From the NCBI GenBank assembly GCA_019746155.1, contig JAIESJ010000048.1, positions 1-11,972 on the forward strand: a DNA stretch of 11,972 nt. Reading direction: 5' to 3'. Positions 6,753-11,972 of this stretch are shown here, one piece after another (positions within the stretch are counted from its first letter, which is position 1; every line of letters starts with the position of its first letter). The stretch is from Burkholderiales bacterium (GTDB lineage: Bacteria > Pseudomonadota > Gammaproteobacteria > Burkholderiales > SG8-41). Both the position numbers and the translations under genes were made by a program. The notes beneath the pieces are model-generated. The model searched no databases. It saw only the letters and a program-made list of their open reading frames with translations, and had not been told where the DNA came from.

Positions 6753-7097
6753 GTGGGACTTGGTGATTTCTTCTTCCATGACCCGATCAGCGGCAACATT
6801 CATTGGCGGGAAATCGAATCGCTGCTGCATTACCTGGGCGCCGTGATAGAGCCGCTTTCGGGAGCACGGCTGCGCGTGAAGCTGAACGGGGTGGAGGGTA
6901 TCCCGCACCGCCCTCACCACAGCAACACGCTCGACAAGAACGGCGTCAAGGCATTGCGGGAATACCTGGCCCGCGCCCAGGTCACCCCCTCGCTATATGA
7001 GACAAAGATGAAGAGCTGGGCGGCAGGTTGGCCGCAAGCTTTGATATCCCCTTTATTGTTGTGGCGGGAGCGCAATGTTACTATGGCGTCACCCTGA
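6753..7097 (+). CDS. HicA-like toxin family protein, orphan and possibly degraded
   Basis: Residues 6-83 of this 114-residue frame resemble the small HicA-family mRNA interferase variant that starts with a (F)xDP motif. Visible features are FFHDPISGNIHWREIESLLHYLGA (about 7-30), SGARLRVKLNG (36-46), the His-containing HRPHH (52-56, probable catalytic region) and a final helix KALREYLARAQVTPSLYE. HicA toxins cleave mRNA and are normally neutralised by a HicB antitoxin encoded just downstream; none is found here. The only possible start is a GTG at 6753 with no good ribosome site, and the family's usual N-terminal residues before the FxDP motif are not recognisable. About 30 residues after LYE are not part of the usual domain and suggest the original stop was lost. 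It could be a functional orphan or, more likely, a remnant with both ends altered. Confidence 0.55.
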   Translation: MGLGDFFFHDPISGNIHWREIESLLHYLGAVIEPLSGARLRVKLNGVEGIPHRPHHSNTLDKNGVKALREYLARAQVTPSLYETKMKSWAAGWPQALISPLLLWRERNVTMASP

Positions 7098-7126
7098 CCT
7101 GCGGATAGTCTATTCAGAGAACGCGC

Positions 7127-7879
7127 TTGCCAATCTGGAACGCAGCGCCGGCCCGTGGCTTAATCGCGCTGCTCGCCCTCGCTGTTGCGGCCTGCACGCC
7201 GCTCCCGCCGCGCGCCGGCGTGCCGGTCGAGCCGCGGCCATCGCCCAACTTCGACGAGCGGCGGCCGAATTTCGTGATTCTTCACCACACCGGCGACGAC
7301 AGCGCGGAGCAGGCGCTCACCACGCTGACCGATCCGGTACGCAAGGTGAGCTCGCATTACCTGATCGCGCGCGACGGCAGGATCTATTACCTCGTGGACG
7401 AGCTGGCGCGCGCGTGGCACGCCGGCGAGTCGTACTGGGGCGGCAACCGCGATCTGAATTCCGCATCGATCGGCATCGAACTCGACAACAACGGCAATGA
7501 GCCCTTCGCCGAGGCCCAGATCGAGGCGCTGCTTGAGCTGCTGGCCGACCTCAAGGCGCGCTATGGCATTCCGACCGCGAATTTCCTCGGTCACGGCGAT
7601 GTCGCGCCGCGGCGCAAAACCGATCCGAGCCGGTGGTTCCCCTGGAAGAGGCTTGCCGAACACGGTTTCGGCCTGTGGTGCGAGCCGTCCTATTCCCCGG
7701 CGCCGCCGGGCGTGGCCGGCGCCGCGCTGCTGAGCGCTTTCGGCTACGACGTCTCCGATCTCGATGCGGCGATCGCCGCGTTCAGGCGCCACTTCGCGCC
7801 GGACGACGCGTCGCGGGAGATGACGGAGCGGGAGCGGGCGCGCTTGCATTGCCTGGTCTCGCGCAGGCAGGAGGAATAG
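7127..7879 (+). CDS. N-acetylmuramoyl-L-alanine amidase, AmiD-like lipoprotein
   Basis: A 250-residue protein of the Amidase_2 (AmpD/AmiD) family that cleaves the amide bond between N-acetylmuramic acid and the peptide stem, for cell-wall turnover or recycling. The N-terminus is a lipoprotein signal with lipobox VAAC (C23), so the protein is probably lipid-anchored in the envelope. The zinc ligands are H53 (ILHHT), H156 (LGHGD) and D166 (KTDP); the catalytic residues are E118 (IGIEL) and K164. A C-terminal helical segment (about 188-246) resembles the peptidoglycan-binding module of AmiD. The start is unusual: an in-frame stop lies at 7106 and no ATG or GTG exists before the signal, so TTG at 7127 is the only choice, with a weak AGAGA upstream. 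It lies 29 bases after the HicA-like frame on the same strand, without obvious functional link. Confidence 0.9.
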   Translation: MPIWNAAPARGLIALLALAVAACTPLPPRAGVPVEPRPSPNFDERRPNFVILHHTGDDSAEQALTTLTDPVRKVSSHYLIARDGRIYYLVDELARAWHAGESYWGGNRDLNSASIGIELDNNGNEPFAEAQIEALLELLADLKARYGIPTANFLGHGDVAPRRKTDPSRWFPWKRLAEHGFGLWCEPSYSPAPPGVAGAALLSAFGYDVSDLDAAIAAFRRHFAPDDASREMTERERARLHCLVSRRQEE

Positions 7880-7893
7880 GGAATTCCCTGGTT

Positions 7894-7899
7894 TATAAT
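7894..7899 (+). promoter_or_regulatory. Candidate -10 box for the HNH nuclease gene
   Basis: A perfect TATAAT lies in the 55-base gap between the amidase and the HNH gene, about 36 bases before its ATG. The matching -35 position (GAGGAA at 7871-7876, overlapping the amidase stop) is poor. It could give the downstream gene its own transcript. Confidence 0.4.
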
Positions 7900-7934
7900 C
7901 TGGCGTGCCGGTGTGATCTGTTCAAGGATGTAAG

Positions 7935-8333
7935 ATGTCGTCCAGCGATTCCGGACCCGGGTCACGCAAGCTCGACCGGGTCATTGCCGAAGCAAACCGC
8001 AGCCGGGCGCAGCGCGAGCTCGGCTATCGGGAACGCGCGCTGAAAATCCACCCGTGGATCTGTGCACGGTGCGGCCGGGAATTCACGCCCAGGACGGTTC
8101 ATCAGCTCACGGTTCATCACAGAGACCACAACCACGACAACAATCCGCCCGATGGCAGCAACTGGGAGTTGTTGTGTATCTATTGTCACGAAAACGAGCA
8201 TTCACGGCTGCTGGATCACGCGGCGGCGGTGAAAGCCGGTGTGGCGCAGCCCGTGCAACAAACCACCACCTATCGGCCGTTCGCCAACCTGAAGGCTTTA
8301 TTGCAGGGAAAAGAAGGCAAAAGCCCGAAATAA
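7935..8333 (+). CDS. yajD: HNH nuclease family protein, YajD-like
   Basis: A 132-residue protein with a compact HNH/zinc domain as in YajD. Four cysteines in two CxxC pairs (C43/C46 in CARC and C81/C84 in CIYC) would hold a structural zinc. The HNH motif is formed by the H61-H62 pair (TVHHRDHNHDNN), N77 (SNWELL) and the H85-x3-H89 stretch (CHENEH). The N-terminal 35 residues are charged and helical; the C-terminal tail is likely flexible. The ATG at 7935 has an AAGGA sequence 6-7 bases upstream. HNH domains are metal-dependent DNA nucleases, but the cellular role of YajD-type proteins is not established, and nothing adjacent (no phage, intron or restriction gene) points to one. The family assignment is strong; function is open. 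Confidence 0.88.
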   Translation: MSSSDSGPGSRKLDRVIAEANRSRAQRELGYRERALKIHPWICARCGREFTPRTVHQLTVHHRDHNHDNNPPDGSNWELLCIYCHENEHSRLLDHAAAVKAGVAQPVQQTTTYRPFANLKALLQGKEGKSPK

Positions 8334-8344
8334 TCAAAAGCACT

Positions 8345-8384
8345 GGAGGGATAAATGAAAAACCGTTGTGGTCGCAGGGCATGA
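8345..8384 (+). other. Orphan ribosome binding site and 9-codon reading frame
   Basis: GGAGGG at 8345-8350 precedes an ATG at 8355 with ideal spacing, but the frame stops at 8382 after encoding MKNRCGRRA. This resembles the basic start of an exported protein and may be the severed 5' end of a lost gene, possibly a Bug receptor given the debris that follows. It could also be a non-functional coincidence or a leader peptide. Confidence 0.35.
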
Positions 8385-8412
8385 CGTTCGGGATCGAGAT
8401 GCAGACCTGGGG

Positions 8413-8535
8413 CGCGGCGGCGCCGGCGCGGTTGTCCACGACCACGTTCTGTCCCCGGCGCTCGGCAAGCTTGGGCGCGATGAGCCGGGACATGATGTCC
8501 ATCGTGTTGCCCGGCGGAAACGCAACGATGATGCG
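8413..8535 (-). pseudogene. Inverted N-terminal fragment of a Bug/TctC receptor gene
   Basis: Read on the minus strand this stretch encodes about 41 residues with clear Bug-family landmarks: RIIVAFPPGNTMDIMSRL, then APKLAERRGQ, then NVVVDNRAGAAA. They match the region just after the signal peptide in intact receptors (compare PPGG and VVVDNR in the gene at 1458). The match stops abruptly at both ends: there is no signal peptide before it and no continuation to the PDGYT motif after it. It points opposite to the intact receptor gene at 8587 and is too diverged from it to be a recent copy. It is best read as a relic of a separate paralogue left by rearrangement. Confidence 0.75.
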
Positions 8536-8586
8536 GCTGATGTATGTTTTTGCAATATATAACAAACCGAGGAGAGACCGATTCAC

Positions 8587-9573
8587 ATGAAAATCTATCG
8601 CCTTGTTTTTAAAATCGTTTTCGCGTCCGTCGTGGCGCTGGCGCCGGTGCTTGCCCCGATTGCCGCGCCCGCCGCCGATAATTATCCCGGCCGGCCGCTA
8701 CGCTTCCTCATCCCGGCCGCGCCGGGCGGCACCACCGACGGGCTGGGCCGGATCTTCGGCGCGCGGATGACCGAGGTGCTCGGCCAACAGGTGGTGGTGG
8801 ACAACCGGCCCAGCGCTTCCGGCGTTCTCGCGGCCGAGGTTACAAAAAATTCGGCACCCGACGGCTACACGATCTTTTTGCCGTATCACCAGCACACGGT
8901 GAATGCGGCGCTCATCAAAAAGCTGTCGTACCATCCGGTGAACGACTTCACGCCGATCACGCAGCTCACCGAGGCCGGGCTGTTGCTGGTCGTCAACCCT
9001 TCATCTCCGCCCACCACGCCCAAAGAGTTCATCGAATGGACCAGGAATTTGAAGGGGCCGCTCAACTTCGGCTCGGCGGGCATCGGCAGCGGCGGGCACC
9101 TCGCGGGCGAGCTTTACAAGATCATGACCGGAGTCAAGGCGCAGCACATCCCGTACAAGGGGACCGGCCCGGCGCTGACCGACCTGATGGGCGGACAGTA
9201 CCAGTACAACTTCGCGGGTCTGCTGGGTTCGCTGCCGCTCGCGCGTTCCGGCAAGCTGCGCGCGATCGCGGTTACGACACCCAAGCGCATTCCCGGACTG
9301 GACGACATTCCCGCATTGGCGGAAAGCCTGCCGGGATTCTCGGTGGTGGGCTGGTACGGCGTGATGGCGCCGCCCAAGCTGCCCGCGCCGCTGCTGAAGA
9401 AGCTGCATGATGTGATCGTCAAGATCCTGCACGAGCCGGAGACGACCAAGCGCATCGTAGCGGCGGGCGGCACGCCGGTGGGCAGCTCGCCGGAAGAGTT
9501 CCGCAAGTTCCTGCTCGCCGACATGGCGAAATGGGCGGACGTGGTGAAGCGCAGCGGGGCGAAGCTGGATTGA
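8587..9573 (+). CDS. Tripartite tricarboxylate transporter substrate-binding protein (Bug/TctC family), second copy
   Basis: A 328-residue periplasmic receptor, full length. The signal peptide covers about residues 1-29 (ending APIAAPA), and the mature protein opens with NYPGRPLRFLIP. Family landmarks are APGGTTDGLGR (45-55), VVVDNRPSASG (69-79), PDGYTIF (91-97), GSGGHLAGELYKIMTG (167-182) and PYKGTGPALTDLMGG (189-203), which together form the carboxylate-binding cleft. An AGGAG at 8570-8574 lies 12 bases before the ATG, a rather long spacing. It is clearly a divergent paralogue of the receptor at 1458. No transporter membrane genes or catabolic enzyme accompany it; the preceding 250 bases are debris of other Bug-like sequence. 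The ligand is unknown. Confidence 0.94.
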   Translation: MKIYRLVFKIVFASVVALAPVLAPIAAPAADNYPGRPLRFLIPAAPGGTTDGLGRIFGARMTEVLGQQVVVDNRPSASGVLAAEVTKNSAPDGYTIFLPYHQHTVNAALIKKLSYHPVNDFTPITQLTEAGLLLVVNPSSPPTTPKEFIEWTRNLKGPLNFGSAGIGSGGHLAGELYKIMTGVKAQHIPYKGTGPALTDLMGGQYQYNFAGLLGSLPLARSGKLRAIAVTTPKRIPGLDDIPALAESLPGFSVVGWYGVMAPPKLPAPLLKKLHDVIVKILHEPETTKRIVAAGGTPVGSSPEEFRKFLLADMAKWADVVKRSGAKLD

Positions 9574-9619
9574 ATCCGGTGAGGAGGGGGGAATAAAACC
9601 TCCCTTCCAACCCCCGGAT
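9574..9619 (+). other. Stem-loop after the second Bug gene (terminator-like, no T-run)
   Basis: ATCCGG (9574-9579) pairs with CCGGAT (9614-9619), with a nested GGAGG (9583-9587)/CCTCC (9599-9603) stem. It begins immediately after the stop codon. Lack of a following T-run argues against intrinsic termination; it may instead protect the mRNA end. Confidence 0.35.
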
Positions 9620-9685
9620 CAAAGAGGCAGTCGGGGCGGTTTGCCCGAAGCTGTCCGCGTGGTCGTGGTATTGGCGGGTTTGTGG

Positions 9686-9719
9686 GATAATTCGGCCCCT
9701 GCTTTATAGCACGCCGAAT
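9686..9719 (+). promoter_or_regulatory. Candidate -10 box and leader hairpin of the ABC-F gene
   Basis: GATAAT (9686-9691) could be a -10 box; no good -35 is seen. It overlaps the left arm of an inverted repeat: ATTCGGC (9690-9696) pairs with GCCGAAT (9713-9719), enclosing TGCT (9700-9703)/AGCA (9708-9711) around a TTAT loop, an 11-bp stem broken by a small asymmetric bulge. The hairpin ends 20 bases before the ATG at 9740. Confidence 0.4.
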
Positions 9720-9739
9720 CCCGCAGCATCCGCATCCTG

Positions 9740-11677
<1,938 letters not shown>

Positions 11678-11705
11678 CAGCGCCTTACCCCGCTAACAGC
11701 GGTTC

Positions 11706-11762
11706 GCACGGAGCACACAGAGGACACGGAGAACAACAAAGATACAAGAATCACCTCCGTGT
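11706..11762. repeat. ACACRGAG-type short tandem repeat with inverted copy
   Basis: Three consecutive 8-9-base units, GCACGGAG (11706-11713), CACACAGAG (11714-11722) and GACACGGAG (11723-11731), are followed after 23 bases by the inverted copy CTCCGTGT (11755-11762), which pairs perfectly with ACACGGAG (11724-11731). No T-run follows, so a terminator role for the preceding gene is weak. Confidence 0.6.
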
Positions 11763-11807
11763 AGGCCTCAAGACGGGTACGCCAAGAAAAGTGGAAGCAC
11801 GAGTAGA

Positions 11808-11863
11808 GGGGGGCACACGGTGGAGGGTGGAGGAGGGCAGTGGAGGGGGGCAAGTGGAGGGGG
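11808..11863 (+). repeat. G-rich imperfect repeat, potential G-quadruplex
   Basis: Five G-runs lie on the plus strand: G6 (11808-11813), G3 (11825-11827), G3 (11835-11837), G6 (11845-11850) and G5 (11859-11863). They are separated by 11, 7, 7 and 8 bases and arranged as variants of GTGGAGGG. One loop slightly exceeds the usual seven-base limit. No coding potential is seen here. Confidence 0.55.
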
Positions 11864-11956
11864 TCACATCTTGTATGATATTTTCTCCAGCGCCTTGGAG
11901 CCTGTCAGATTTTTTGTGTGCAAGAGGTCATGAGATGATACCGAAAGGGAAACACC

Positions 11957-11972
11957 ATGACCGAAGTAATGA
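11957..11972 (+). CDS. Start of an unidentified gene, cut by the window end
   Basis: ATG at 11957 opens the frame MTEVM, which is still open at the window edge. AAAGGGA at 11944-11950 is a reasonable ribosome site 6 bases upstream. A TATGAT (11874-11879) about 80 bases upstream could be its -10 box. Five codons are too few to identify it; even its being a gene is provisional. Confidence 0.4.

Noticed and set aside
8054..8590. Plus-strand open frame spanning the end of the HNH gene and the start of the second Bug gene
   Set aside because: It overlaps the HNH gene in another frame and then reads the inverted Bug fragment backward; no family features.
11690..11702. Small hairpin CCGCT-AAC-AGCGG after yheS as a terminator
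   Set aside because: Only 5 bp with a 3-base loop and no T-run.

Overview
The window looks like chromosomal DNA from a GC-rich betaproteobacterium, most likely Burkholderiales-like. The reasons are two periplasmic receptors of the Bug/TctC (tripartite tricarboxylate transporter) family, a family hugely expanded in that group, together with a YheS-type ABC-F protein, a YajD-type HNH protein and a short CspA. This is judged from protein families only; no species is claimed.

Layout, left to right. (1) 1-2484, plus strand: a promoter/operator region, an enolase-superfamily (mandelate racemase/muconate lactonizing) enzyme, then a Bug receptor, closed by a strong rho-independent terminator. This reads as a small catabolic or uptake unit for an unknown carboxylate. 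(2) 2543-5938, minus strand: a copper-resistance operon transcribed leftward in the order copA (Tat-exported multicopper oxidase), copB (outer-membrane protein), then a Met/His-rich periplasmic cupredoxin. Its upstream region (5939-6100) carries an array of ATTAC/GTAAT half-sites that could be the copper-response operator. By eye this block is less GC-rich than its neighbours. (3) 6332-6735, minus strand: a cold-shock protein gene with a near-perfect terminator and a long leader behind a consensus -10 box. (4) 6753-8333, plus strand: a HicA-like toxin or remnant without a HicB partner, an AmiD-like lipoprotein amidase with a TTG start, and a YajD-like HNH nuclease. (5) 8334-9573: debris that includes an inverted fragment of a Bug receptor gene and an orphan Shine-Dalgarno plus start codon, followed by an intact second Bug receptor gene. 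(6) 9686-11677: yheS-like ABC-F ATPase preceded by a leader hairpin. (7) 11678-11972: intergenic DNA with an ACACRGAG repeat, a G-rich tract, and the first codons of a gene that runs off the end.

The copper genes form one clear functional unit: cuprous-ion oxidation by CopA, an outer-membrane partner CopB, and a periplasmic copper-binding cupredoxin. The rest is a patchwork of ordinary housekeeping and accessory genes. I did not find convincing evidence of an undescribed multi-gene system. The most interesting leads are the copA upstream half-site array, the orphan HicA-like gene facing the csp promoter, the scrambled Bug remnants at 8345-8535, and the mutually exclusive hairpins between the first two genes.
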